Positions 1-8,704 of a stretch of DNA of 64,000 nt are shown here, piece by piece. Positions within the stretch are counted from its first letter, which is position 1. The number at the start of each line of letters is the position of its first letter. The stretch spans positions 186,001-250,000 of the forward strand of contig JANQBS010000026.1 of NCBI GenBank assembly GCA_033085395.1, written 5' to 3'. Under the pieces are notes generated by a model, which saw only the letters and a program-made list of their open reading frames with translations, was not told the DNA's origin and made no database searches. The translations under genes were made by a program, and so were the position numbers. This stretch comes from Xanthoparmelia taractica. Taxonomy: Eukaryota > Ascomycota > Lecanoromycetes > Lecanorales > Parmeliaceae.

Positions 1-821
1 TGCCTGTAAAACGTAACATTTACTTGCGCTTTGCGGGTGGACCCATCGAAATTGATCGACAAGGCTTGATGGTCGTCTCCCCTCACGGCGACTCGCAGGC
101 CTAGGACGAAGTCCGCATATGCAGCAACCCAGCTGCACGCAGGGCCCCCTCGAATATTTACCTCAACCAACTTGCCGGCCGCGACATCGCCCAAAGCCAA
201 GATTATTTCAGCCATGTCTTGTGGATGACCTGTCCATCTACACAATTTGACATCGTCCGCATAGCCGCCGAGTTTCAACAACTTGTCGATTCGAAGGCCG
301 AGCGTAGTGTGGCAGAAGGCGCTGGCACAGACTTTGACCATGGCTTGCCATTGAGCAAATGACGGTGAAAGCTCGTTAGGGCTCCCTGCCAACTTCGCTA
401 GCTCATACATGATCAAAGAAGAAGTCGGAACGTTGTGCCCCTCACTCAAGGCTGCGCAGAGGGCGACCAAAGATGCACCTTCTGAAGTCTTCACTAGTAC
501 CCGGAGGATATGCTCAACGCCGACACCAAACCAGAGCACGTCTCCAAAGCCTTTGCACCATTTCAGTCTGCTCATTGCGTCGCTCAGTGCCTTCTCCCCA
601 TGAATGCCTATGGGAATTTTGGAACAGATGGCTTGACCAACTCCCACGGTGAGTACGTCAACGCCCGCAGAGGAGAATCGTCCCAGTATAGCAACCGGGA
701 TATGAACCGTCTCCCGCCCGATTGCGGCCCAATCAAAGGATCCTTGTTGGTTGAAGACTGGTCCACTTATTCCCAGTGGCACGGCAGGGACGAGAGCGGA
801 AGAACCCGAGTTGACAGACAT
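1..821 (-). CDS. Uncharacterised fungal protein, C-terminus cut by the window edge
   Basis: The minus strand is open without a stop from an ATG at 821-819 to base 1, giving about 273 codons beginning MSVNSGSSALVPAVPLG; the stop lies outside the window. Visible stretches include VGVGQAICSKIPIG (about residues 58-71), RLKWCKGFGDVLWFG (about 84-98) and SLVALCAALSEG (about 115-126). These resemble a family of fungal hypothetical proteins that I recall with a conserved KWC-GF-DVLWFG core; no function is known to me. Codon use is ordinary and there are no RIP-type stops, so the gene looks live. It is divergent from the helicase gene at 1298. It shows no signal peptide and no clear membrane segment. 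I am confident that it is coding and not confident of any role. Confidence 0.78.
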   Translation of the reverse strand, partial: MSVNSGSSALVPAVPLGISGPVFNQQGSFDWAAIGRETVHIPVAILGRFSSAGVDVLTVGVGQAICSKIPIGIHGEKALSDAMSRLKWCKGFGDVLWFGVGVEHILRVLVKTSEGASLVALCAALSEGHNVPTSSLIMYELAKLAGSPNELSPSFAQWQAMVKVCASAFCHTTLGLRIDKLLKLGGYADDVKLCRWTGHPQDMAEIILALGDVAAGKLVEVNIRGGPACSWVAAYADFVLGLRVAVRGDDHQALSINFDGSTRKAQVNVTFYR

Positions 822-1297
822 TTTGCTTACCCTTACAAACCTTTCAACCAGAAATGCAAATCAGTCTAAGGAATTGGCATAAATATATACAATCACACGC
901 TTGCTATATTTATGGTAGTACTCCCAAGACTGATCAACCACCTGGATTCGAGAAAGCGCGACACGATGGTATTCATGGTGGTCAAAAATCAGGCTATCGG
1001 AATCCGGAAAACAGAGGTTTATACAACCAGGCTACATGTCAGCCATAAGCACCACGTCGATTGACAGAGCATGCCTTCGAAAGGAAGCAGAGAGGCTTCA
1101 ATAAGTTACCATCCATCAGATAACATTATTAATATCTTCTTCTTCTATATTATTAAGCGCTCGAAAGTCCTGAACCCCAATTGGTAATGGTGTCAGCGCG
1201 TAGCTCCCGGGCTGCTCGGCACACCTTCCATATTTAGAATGTTTCAGCATCGTCTTCCCAAACTGGGGACAATCTCAAATCGCTAAACGATCGTGCA
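822..1297. other. Divergent intergenic region
   Basis: This 476-bp gap separates two divergently transcribed genes and should hold both promoters. A pyrimidine-rich run (tcttcttcttctatatt, about 1135-1151) lies about 150 bp before the helicase ATG, a common fungal promoter feature. No TATA box or operator could be assigned with confidence. Short open frames here look accidental. Confidence 0.5.
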
Positions 1298-3190
1298 ATG
1301 ACAGAAGTACCAGTCATTGCGGCCTCAACTGACGGACATGACCACACAAAGGTATCGAAAAAGAGAGGGCGAGAAGATGTATCAAAAGAGCATGTCAGCA
1401 ATGGCCTTAGCGCGGAGAGCAAACCCTCGAAAGAAGAGCGAAGAGAGGCGAAAAGGCTGAAGAAGTTGGCTAAGGAGCCGGCCGCTGGCAAAGGCACACG
1501 TGAGGTTCTGCCAGTGAACAACGATGTAGGAAATGCGGGAAAAGCATCCACCAGTGGAGACAAAAGCGAGGAAAAGGCCTCGAAAGGAGAGCGAAAAGAA
1601 GCAAAAAGATTGAAGAAGCTGGCCAAGGAGCAAGGCAATGATCCTGCTGTAGCGGGCCACCTACCAGCAAGCAATGGAGTCAATGGGCTGGACGTGGCCT
1701 CAGATAAAGCTGCTCAGAAGGCGGAGAAGGCGCGCTTGAAAGCGGAGAAAAAGGCCACAAGAACTGAGAGCGCCGATGGCAATGTGGCATCAAATAGGAC
1801 ATTACAATCGAAGTCTGGCTACACGGAAGATCCAGCCCTCACAGAGCTCCCACAATCCGAAATTGATGACTTTCTCTCCAACAGCTTCATCACAATTGGC
1901 GACCCAACCTCCAGGACTCCTCTCCGCCCAATCACCAAATTCTCCCACCTCCCCTCCCACGCCACTACCACCTCCTCACCCTTCACCGCCTTCAAGTCAC
2001 CAACACCTATTCAGGCCGCCGCCTGGCCTTTCCTCCTGTCTGGCCGCGACGTGATCGGCGTCGCGGAGACCGGCTCCGGCAAGACCCTTGCCTTCGGTGT
2101 TCCCTGCATACGTTCTATAATCAGCTCATCCAGGGTGAAAGGCTCACCAGCCAGAGCAGTCATTGTATCCCCCACCCGCGAACTCGCCGCGCAAATCCAC
2201 ACTCAAATCGAGACCCTCGCCTCCCCCGCCAAACTCTCCGCGGTCTGTGTCTACGGCGGCGTACCAAAAGACCCGCAACGCTTAGCCTTGAAAACCGCAC
2301 ACATAATCGTCGCCACCCCAGGTCGACTCAACGACCTCATAAACGAAGGCTCTGCCGACCTCAGCAATGTAAACTACCTGGTCCTAGACGAAGCAGACCG
2401 CATGCTCGACAAGGGCTTCGAAGAAGAAATCCGCAAAATCATCGCCACAACCCCAACCCAAGGCCGCCAAACCCTCATGTTCACCGCCACCTGGCCCCCA
2501 TCCGTCCGAGCCCTCGCCTCCACCTTCATGCAAACCCCCGTGCACATCTCCATCGGCGCCGACAACCCTACCGGCGAACTCCGCGCCAACGCCAAAATAA
2601 CCCAACGCATCGAAGTCATCGACCCCCGCCAAAAGGAAACCCGCCTCCTCCAACTCCTAAAACAGCACCAAGGCACCGCCCGCAAAAACGACCGCATCCT
2701 CATCTTCTGCCTCTACAAAAAAGAAGCCGCCCGCATCGAAACCATGCTCCTTGCCCGCGGCCTCACCGTCGCCGCCATCCACGGCGACATGTCGCAGGAA
2801 AAACGCACCGCATCCCTCGCCTCCTTCAAAAACGGCAGCACCCCCCTCCTCGTCGCCACCGACGTCGCGGCCCGCGGTCTCGATATCCCCGCCGTGAAAG
2901 CAGTCATCAATGTCACGTTCCCGCTCACGGTCGAAGACTACGTGCATCGTATTGGACGGACGGGCCGCGCGGGCGCGGACGGGCTGGCGATTACGCTGTT
3001 TACGGAGCACGATAAGGCGCAGTCGGGGGCGCTGATTAATGTGTTGAAGGCGGCGGGGCAGGAGGTTCCGGAGGAGTTGTTGAGGTTTGGGACGACGGTT
3101 AAGAAGAAGGGGCATGAGGTTTATGGGGCGTTTTATAAGGATCCGGGGGTTGGGGGGAAGAGGGAGGGGACGAAGATTAGGTTTGATTGA
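1298..3190 (+). CDS. DBP3: ATP-dependent DEAD-box RNA helicase, Dbp3 family
   Basis: An uninterrupted 630-residue protein of the DEAD-box family. Dbp3 is a nucleolar helicase that helps process 35S pre-rRNA for the 60S ribosomal subunit. Visible motifs: Q-motif region SPTPIQ (234-239), Walker A AETGSGKT (256-263), PTREL (292-296), TPGR (340-343), DEAD (364-367), motif III as TAT instead of SAT (396-398), HGDM (495-498), ARGLD (525-529) and HRIGRTGRAG (550-559). The stretch VINVTFPLTVEDYVHRIG points to Dbp3 rather than other DEAD proteins. The first 160 residues are lysine-rich, typical of nucleolar helicases, and contain the near-identical basic blocks KEERREAKRLKKLAKE (45-60) and KGERKEAKRLKKLAKE (96-111). 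There is no intron. It converges on RFT1 with 154 bp between the stop codons. Third positions change from C-rich to G-rich near 2950. Confidence 0.95.
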   Translation: MTEVPVIAASTDGHDHTKVSKKRGREDVSKEHVSNGLSAESKPSKEERREAKRLKKLAKEPAAGKGTREVLPVNNDVGNAGKASTSGDKSEEKASKGERKEAKRLKKLAKEQGNDPAVAGHLPASNGVNGLDVASDKAAQKAEKARLKAEKKATRTESADGNVASNRTLQSKSGYTEDPALTELPQSEIDDFLSNSFITIGDPTSRTPLRPITKFSHLPSHATTTSSPFTAFKSPTPIQAAAWPFLLSGRDVIGVAETGSGKTLAFGVPCIRSIISSSRVKGSPARAVIVSPTRELAAQIHTQIETLASPAKLSAVCVYGGVPKDPQRLALKTAHIIVATPGRLNDLINEGSADLSNVNYLVLDEADRMLDKGFEEEIRKIIATTPTQGRQTLMFTATWPPSVRALASTFMQTPVHISIGADNPTGELRANAKITQRIEVIDPRQKETRLLQLLKQHQGTARKNDRILIFCLYKKEAARIETMLLARGLTVAAIHGDMSQEKRTASLASFKNGSTPLLVATDVAARGLDIPAVKAVINVTFPLTVEDYVHRIGRTGRAGADGLAITLFTEHDKAQSGALINVLKAAGQEVPEELLRFGTTVKKKGHEVYGAFYKDPGVGGKREGTKIRFD

Positions 3191-3344
3191 TTGTTGATTG
3201 TGGTTCTGAGATGGGATGATTTTGATTATTTGTGGCTGTCACGTGCGCAAGTCGAAAAGCCGTTGTTTATGAGCATCACATAGAGTGAATAAAGTGAATA
3301 GACGGAATGCATAGATCCATCTCTATCTCTTCGCACCGAAATTT

Positions 3345-5105
3345 TTACTTTCTATTCGTGAAGCGCCGCAACACAGGAAACCTCTCCACCAACCCACGCG
3401 GCACCAACCCCAAAATCAACTCTCGCTCAATAAACACAACCCAAAGCACGCACACCCCAGCCACGAGCCCACACCTCATCAATTCCACCAACCCACCTTC
3501 CTCCTCCCGCGCACCCGTCTCCATAACCACCAGCGCCCCGCGAGCCGCAACCCCCACCGCCACACTCCCCACACCCGGCACCAAATCCCCCACCCTCAAC
3601 CCCCCCCCAAACCCCACACTCCCCAAATACCCCTGCACGAACCCCCAACTCCACCAGATCCTCAACCCCATCGTCACCGCATTCGCAACCACCAAACCCC
3701 TAGCGCCCAATTCCAAGACTCTGATGGCCAAGTATCCCGTCCCTGCGAACGCACCGAAAAAGGCGATTTTCCAGAAAGTCTGTCGCGTGATTTGGAGATC
3801 GGTAGCGACGACGCTGACGAAGGCTTCTAGGATGCCGTTGATGGCGAGGACGGGGATGTAGTAGCAGTAAATGGCCAGGACGCTTGGGGCTTCTGTGTAA
3901 GTCCAACGGCTGCCGGCGACGAGGCGGAGGAGGATGGGAGCGAGAGGTGGGCCGAGACATGTGGCGAAGAGGGAAAGGAGAAGGTAGAGGCGGATGAGGG
4001 TGGTGAGGTGGGCTTTTGCTTGGGAGAGAATTGGGTTGTCTTTGGTTTTAGACGCAGTTTGAGAAGCGGGAAGACGGCCGAAGAGAGAGCGGGAGGATTC
4101 TTCTATTGGTTGGAGGATGATGCGGGCGAGGAGGCCGCCATAATTGGAGGCTAGAGCGTAAGCGCCTTGGGAAGGGAGGGATGCGAATGTGGCGATGAGA
4201 TAGCCGTCACCGTATGTAAGCAGCTGATTGAAGATGTTTTGGCTATAGAGAGTAGCTGTGCGCATGATAAGAGGGCGGGAGAAGCGTGAGAGGAAGTAGT
4301 CTGTACTTGAAGCAATGGGCTTAGCAAGGAGCGACACTGCGTTTTGGGCGCAGACGGTGTAAACGTTTGAGAGGTAAAGCACATTGAGGGTAAGGGCATA
4401 TCCAAGCTGACCAACGGCGAATGGTAGGACGCCAAGATTGCGGCCACTCATGCCTATCCATATTGAGATGGAACAGCTGATCAGAGCTCTCATGAAGAAT
4501 GCTAGAAACTCGGCTGAAGCACGAGTTGCGTACATCATCTCTTGTCGGGCAATATTGAATGCAGGCTCATTTAGAAGTTCAATCACTGTTGCGAGGGCGT
4601 AGGTGTAGAGCGAGCTCCTCATATGATGAGACTCAAGGACCGCTTGGTCGGCTTTCTGCAAGTAGACCCAGGTGTAAGCAACCGCCAATGGGACACCGAT
4701 GGCAATGGCTGCATGCGAGAGATTGACAATCTCTTGCATCCTTCTAGTCGTTCCATAGCTGATAGCTACTTTGTCGGAACTCTTCTCATCTTCCTCTCCA
4801 CTCTCTTCCTTGGCCTTTTTCTGTTCAGCATCACTTGGTTTGTGTTGGAGAGCATTGCGAAGACTTTCGCGTGAAAAGTAAAGCGTGGAGATCGAAAACA
4901 GCTCTAGTTGGGCGGAAAGTCCAAGGATATCAGGCGACAAGAAGCGCAGCAGGATCTGGTTGACGATGAAAGCAAGTGCCCGGCATCCAATCTGGAGGAG
5001 GATGAGGAACGAAGCGCCCTTCACTGATTTTGAGGGGAGAGAGTCGGCTTTGGAGGGCTCTAGCATAGTCTTATCCTTGACAGATTCAGCTTCCGCTTTG
5101 GACAT
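3345..5105 (-). CDS. RFT1: Rft1, ER lipid-linked oligosaccharide translocation protein
   Basis: Polytopic membrane protein of the Rft1 family, required for N-glycosylation in the ER; it was proposed to flip Man5GlcNAc2-PP-dolichol, though that direct role is debated. The frame runs to 3345 without interruption. I start at the ATG at 5105-5103 (MSKAEAESVK), giving 586 residues, close to the 574 of yeast Rft1. The frame stays open to an upstream ATG at 5186 (27 more residues), but that extension carries a donor-like GTAAG (5140-5136) and looks unlike the family. The hallmark N-terminal region is present: SVKGASFLILLQIG (27-40), NQILLRFLSPDILG (49-62) and SRESLRNALQ (78-87). About a dozen hydrophobic segments follow. 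The last 120 codons are extremely G-rich on the coding strand. It lies downstream of the quinone oxidoreductase gene on the same strand. Confidence 0.93.
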   Translation of the reverse strand: MSKAEAESVKDKTMLEPSKADSLPSKSVKGASFLILLQIGCRALAFIVNQILLRFLSPDILGLSAQLELFSISTLYFSRESLRNALQHKPSDAEQKKAKEESGEEDEKSSDKVAISYGTTRRMQEIVNLSHAAIAIGVPLAVAYTWVYLQKADQAVLESHHMRSSLYTYALATVIELLNEPAFNIARQEMMYATRASAEFLAFFMRALISCSISIWIGMSGRNLGVLPFAVGQLGYALTLNVLYLSNVYTVCAQNAVSLLAKPIASSTDYFLSRFSRPLIMRTATLYSQNIFNQLLTYGDGYLIATFASLPSQGAYALASNYGGLLARIILQPIEESSRSLFGRLPASQTASKTKDNPILSQAKAHLTTLIRLYLLLSLFATCLGPPLAPILLRLVAGSRWTYTEAPSVLAIYCYYIPVLAINGILEAFVSVVATDLQITRQTFWKIAFFGAFAGTGYLAIRVLELGARGLVVANAVTMGLRIWWSWGFVQGYLGSVGFGGGLRVGDLVPGVGSVAVGVAARGALVVMETGAREEEGGLVELMRCGLVAGVCVLWVVFIERELILGLVPRGLVERFPVLRRFTNRK

Positions 5106-5282
5106 GGCCACCGCCGGGTTGAGGAGACGTAGAAACTTACCTTGGAGAAGAGGAAGGAGTCGCATAGGGACAGCGGGACAAAGCACAATTGGCCTGTCGC
5201 GCCTCTAAGATTGTCCTCGGTTGAAGATACCAAAAGCCAAAAGCCAAAAGCCAGATATCTGAATGCCTTCTTCATTGCGTAT

Positions 5283-6432
5283 CTAGTCTATCCTACAAAT
5301 GATTTTGCCCTTTGTCTGATTACTCTCCATCAGTTGATGCGCCTTTACGATATCCTGCCACGGGAACACTTTCTCAATCAGCACCTTGAAACTTCCATCT
5401 TTCAACTTTGGAACCGTATGCTCGACTAGCGCATTCCTCAGCTTCCCCTGATAGTCTTCGTCCCGACTTCGCAAGGTACTTCCCTCAAACCTGACCCTCT
5501 TCCTTACAAAAGCTCCAATGTCGACACCAGGAGGGAGTTTGGTCCCGCTCATGACGCCCAGATGCACGATGCGCCCGTCTCGTGCTGCAACGTCAAGGTT
5601 TCCTTGGAAGTAACTCTGCCCTATGAAGTCGATGACGACGTCTACGCCTTTACCATCTGTCGCTTTTAGTATCTCTTTCGCCCAGTCTTGTGTATGGTAG
5701 TTGAAGCCGGCTGTTGCACCTAGCTCCTTGACGCAGAAATCGATCTTTTCTTGAGATCCCGCTGTAACGTAAATCGCGGAAGCCTTATCGGCTTTTGACA
5801 GCTGGATTCCTGCTATCGACACCGACGACGCGCCGGCGTGCCACAATATCGACTTGCCTGGAGTGTATTCGCTCACGAGGTATATGGCTTGAGTGGCTGT
5901 ACTCCAGGTCTATCAAACACGAAGCAGGCGGTCAGCGCTGATAGGCCCAATATCGAACCGCACTCGGTGCACTAGAAAGGCATTCTCATACCTCCGGAAC
6001 TCCAGCCGCCTGCTCCCAACTCAATTCCTTCGGCTTGTGTATTAGCATATGCGTGCTGACAGCGATATACTCCGCATACGCTCCTCCATACGCCAATCCA
6101 AATACCTCATCTCCGACCTTGAAGTCCTCTCTGCATCGCTTCCAAAGCTTTCAATCGTGCCTGAAAACTCAACACCTAGGGTGCTGGGCGCCTGGGGTGG
6201 TAGTGGATAGTGGCCTTCACGTTGCAACAGGTCCGTGCGGTTAAGGCCAAAGCATTTTACCTTAACAATAGCGTCTGTGGGTTTGGGACTTGGTTTAGGG
6301 ATGGATGAGTTGATGAAGAGGGAGGTAGCGGGGCCGGTGCCGTTCTGGATGTCTAAAGTCTGCAACATTAGAGGAGACAAGACACGCGGGAAGGGAGGGA
6401 TACTTGCCCACTGCCCGCATTGCTTTTGCCAT
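5283..6432 (-). CDS. PIG3-like NAD(P)H quinone oxidoreductase with one apparent frameshift
   Basis: Zinc-independent medium-chain reductase of the quinone oxidoreductase/PIG3 (TP53I3) type, expected to reduce quinones with NAD(P)H. Proposed exons: 6432-6412 (start MAKAMRA), 6359-5992 and 5909-5283. Introns are 6411-6360 (GTGGGC...TTGCAG with branch-like CTAATG) and 5991-5910 (GTATGA...GATAG). Exon 2 carries the GroES-like part (VKCFGLNRTDLLQREGHYP, then LGVEFSG). Exon 3 carries the nucleotide-binding part (LWHAGASSVSIAG, VIDFIGQSYFQGNLD) and ends KGKIICRID. Within exon 2 the frame changes near 6126-6131: it reads FGSDAE, then continues one frame over as DFKVGDEVFGLAYGGAYAEY. The spliced length is 1016 nt, so one missing base would give 338 codons. 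Because both sides are highly conserved, this is either a very recent inactivation or a sequence error. The first donor is weak, so exon 1 is less sure. Confidence 0.82.
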
Positions 6433-6976
6433 TGGAGTGGTGCTTGCGTGTGGAGAATGCTAGTGTGAACCCGAGGGTAAGATAGGGGTATCAAGCAAAA
6501 GTAAATGACAGGAAAGCGTACAGTTAAGTTGATCCTCACGCGGCATATAATCACGCCTTTTGTAAGCAACGTGCGGAGGAATAGAACCTTTATTTCGGGG
6601 TTACAGCTCGGCACGGGTAGACTAAAGTTCGGCAGGGGTAGAAATTCTGGCGTATGCAGCGCATATGTATCTCTACCCCCGATGAGGTCGTTGTATATGC
6701 TGGGGACACACGAATGTACGGCAGTCACGCTTAACAGCGTGATGCATTTTAAGAATCATGCGGCGACTATTCACGGAATCTACATGTCTGACAAAATTTA
6801 GCATGCCTCGCAGAATTTTGGGCTGATTGTTGGTTTGTCTGACTTCACGGGTTGATTGTGTATATACTAGAGCAACTGTTCTACGATTTTTCCATCTCTA
6901 TTGTACTTTCTAATATCTTATAGTATTTGAACTTACGTATCTTTTGATTTGTGTAGTCTTCGAGTTTATAGATATT
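6433..6976. other. Intergenic region upstream of the quinone oxidoreductase
   Basis: No convincing gene. The minus-strand frame running from the oxidoreductase exon upstream to 6728 is open by chance and lacks family similarity. Base composition falls gradually toward 6976. No promoter element could be assigned. Confidence 0.4.
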
Positions 6977-7001
6977 TTACATCTGCAAATCTGAAAAGTT
7001 C
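6977..7001 (+). repeat. Left inverted-repeat arm
   Basis: 25 bases exactly complementary to 7592-7616. Confidence 0.85.
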
Positions 7002-7591
7002 ATTTCCGCACGAATTCCGCCGGGTCCGCACGATTAGCACGATTCAGCACATTCAGCCTTATCCGCCTATGTCGGCAAAATTCAGTCGGGTTAGCAACTA
7101 TCGGCAAAATTCAGCCCGATCAGCAAATAGAGTTGCTATCCGCACAATCAGCACGATTCAGCAAGTAAGGCAATTTCAAAATTTGTGCGCAAAGGCCTCA
7201 TAGCAAGAACTCAATAATATACGTTGCGCACTACTTCGGGTACTACCTCGGGCATCATCCACGCGAGAATTTGACCTAAATCTCACGATCCCGAGGTCTA
7301 TTTCGGGATGGCGTTGAGAGTCGTCGCTGCATATTGCTACCGAACCTCGTCGTCGATCAAAAAAAAAAAACTTATAGAGCTGAATATAGGGCTGAGTTAC
7401 GTGATTAATGCTAATCATGAAAATAGCAAATAGTATTTGCTAACTGTGCTGAAATCGTGCTAATAGCAAAGTTAAGTTGCTAACTGGGCGGAATTCGCGC
7501 GGATTGAGCGGAATTTTTAATGGAGTTGCTGATCCGGCGGAATTCTTGATTTCAGCCCTAGCCGCGCGATTAGCAATTTTGAATCCAGCAG

Positions 7592-7616
7592 GAACTTTTC
7601 AGATTTGCAGATGTAA
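7592..7616 (-). repeat. Right inverted-repeat arm
   Basis: 25 bases exactly complementary to 6977-7001; it begins gaacttttcagatttgc. Confidence 0.85.
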
Positions 7617-7694
7617 GCTTGCTTACACCCTTAAAGTTTATATAATATTCGAGTTAATATATTATTATAGAATATATAGCCTTTTAAAGATAAA

Positions 7695-8465
7695 TTAGGA
7701 AATTAGAGAGTGTCTACTATCTTAGCGTTAAAATCGAGGCGTAGAAAGGGGATCGAAATTGAAGCTGAAAGAAGAAGGGGAAGAATATTCAAAAATGAAG
7801 TATCGAAGAGCGAGGAAGGCAAGATAAAGGATTTAAAAGTCGATCAAGAAGTTTAGAGATATTATGATACTCGTCTTGAAAATGTTCCCTCGCCCGTTCT
7901 TTGCTAAGAAGGTTGTGAGCTAGTAGAAAAGATAGAAAATGCCTTACGCAGCACAAGTAAAACCGTAGTAGTTTACCAAAAGTAAACTTAATAAAAAAGT
8001 AGATCAGCTAGCGCGATTATGTCACGCAGACGTTGTATTGATTATTCGTAGAAATAAAATATATTATACTTATCGATTGACTAATCACGAACGGTGACCT
8101 CCTAGCATAATAGAGATGGTATATATGAATTCGATATATCGACCTTTGAGCTAATTCGAGCTTAGGAAGCCTGGTACTCGTTGCCTGTCAATCTGCTATT
8201 CAAAGACTTTAATTACACTATTCATAAAGTTTCAGATAACTTAAAGATTACCGAATAAGAGGTCTAATTCAGTCGAGACTTCGAAAGGCATATAAATGTT
8301 AAGCGATCTCATGGCGCATCGCATACATTTAGCAGTACGAATAATGCTATAAGGTAGCGATGTTGAGTAGGATGGGCAGAAGCAGGATAGGTAGAAGTAG
8401 GATGGGACAGAAGCAGAAAGATGGGAAAGGAAGTGGGCATGCGTTTGACCCAGAAAATAAAGGCT
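7695..8465 (+). pseudogene. MADS-box-like dispersed repeat, copy A (decayed)
   Basis: One of three copies of a repeat in this window (others at 47330-48305 plus and 60785-61690 minus). On the plus strand around 7960-8110 one frame reads F-T-K-S-K-L-N, KKVDQLARLCHADVVLIIRR and N-K-I-Y-Y-T-Y-R, with two stop codons just before FTK and one at the position of a tryptophan (R-stop-PPS). This matches the SRF-type MADS domain pattern FTKRK-x-LMKKA-x-EL-x-LC-DADV-x-LII. All three copies carry stops of C-to-T type, so none is functional. Copy A lacks about 170 bp that copies B and C have near its 3' end. Whether the repeat is a duplicated host gene or cargo of a transposon is not settled. Confidence 0.62.
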
Positions 8466-8704
8466 TGAAAATATGAATCGGTGATGGAAAATCAATTTTA
8501 CAGGGAAAAGAAGGCAATGTACCGGTCGAAAGAATAACTTGTTCGACTACATACAGAGATGAATAATTAGAAAAATATACGACGTCAATTATGCGCTGGT
8601 AGTGTTAGTTATATTCGAGACCTTATCAATCCCCTGATAGAATCGGAAATCAGACTCTGGCTTAGAGTATTAGACGTCTCTACCCTGGCCTTCCATTTCA
8701 CGAA

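Larger units (their letters stand above)
6977..7616. mobile_element. MITE-like element with 25-bp perfect terminal inverted repeats
   Basis: A perfect 25-bp inverted repeat bounds 640 bp: 6977-7001 begins ttacatctgcaaatctg and 7592-7616 is its exact reverse complement. Between the arms the DNA is built from loosely repeated motifs (variants of aattccgc, ttagcaac and cgattcagcac) in mirrored orientation, for example aattccgccgg near 7013 and its complement near 7535. There is no transposase frame, so this would be a non-autonomous element or a large hairpin. An 8-bp direct repeat ttcgagtt lies outside both arms (6959-6966 and 7648-7655). It could be a target-site duplication of hAT length, but it is not flush with the arms. 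The superfamily is unknown. Confidence 0.65.

Noticed and set aside
1234..1683. Minus-strand frame of 149 codons over the helicase N-terminus
   Set aside because: Antisense shadow of the lysine-rich repeats of DBP3; low-complexity translation.
3307..3861. Plus-strand frame of 184 codons rich in Pro, Thr and Asn
   Set aside because: Antisense shadow of the G-rich 3' end of RFT1.
5106..5186. N-terminal extension of RFT1 to the ATG at 5186
   Set aside because: Open, but unlike the family; it contains a donor-like GTAAG, and no phase-consistent acceptor was found for a spliced alternative.
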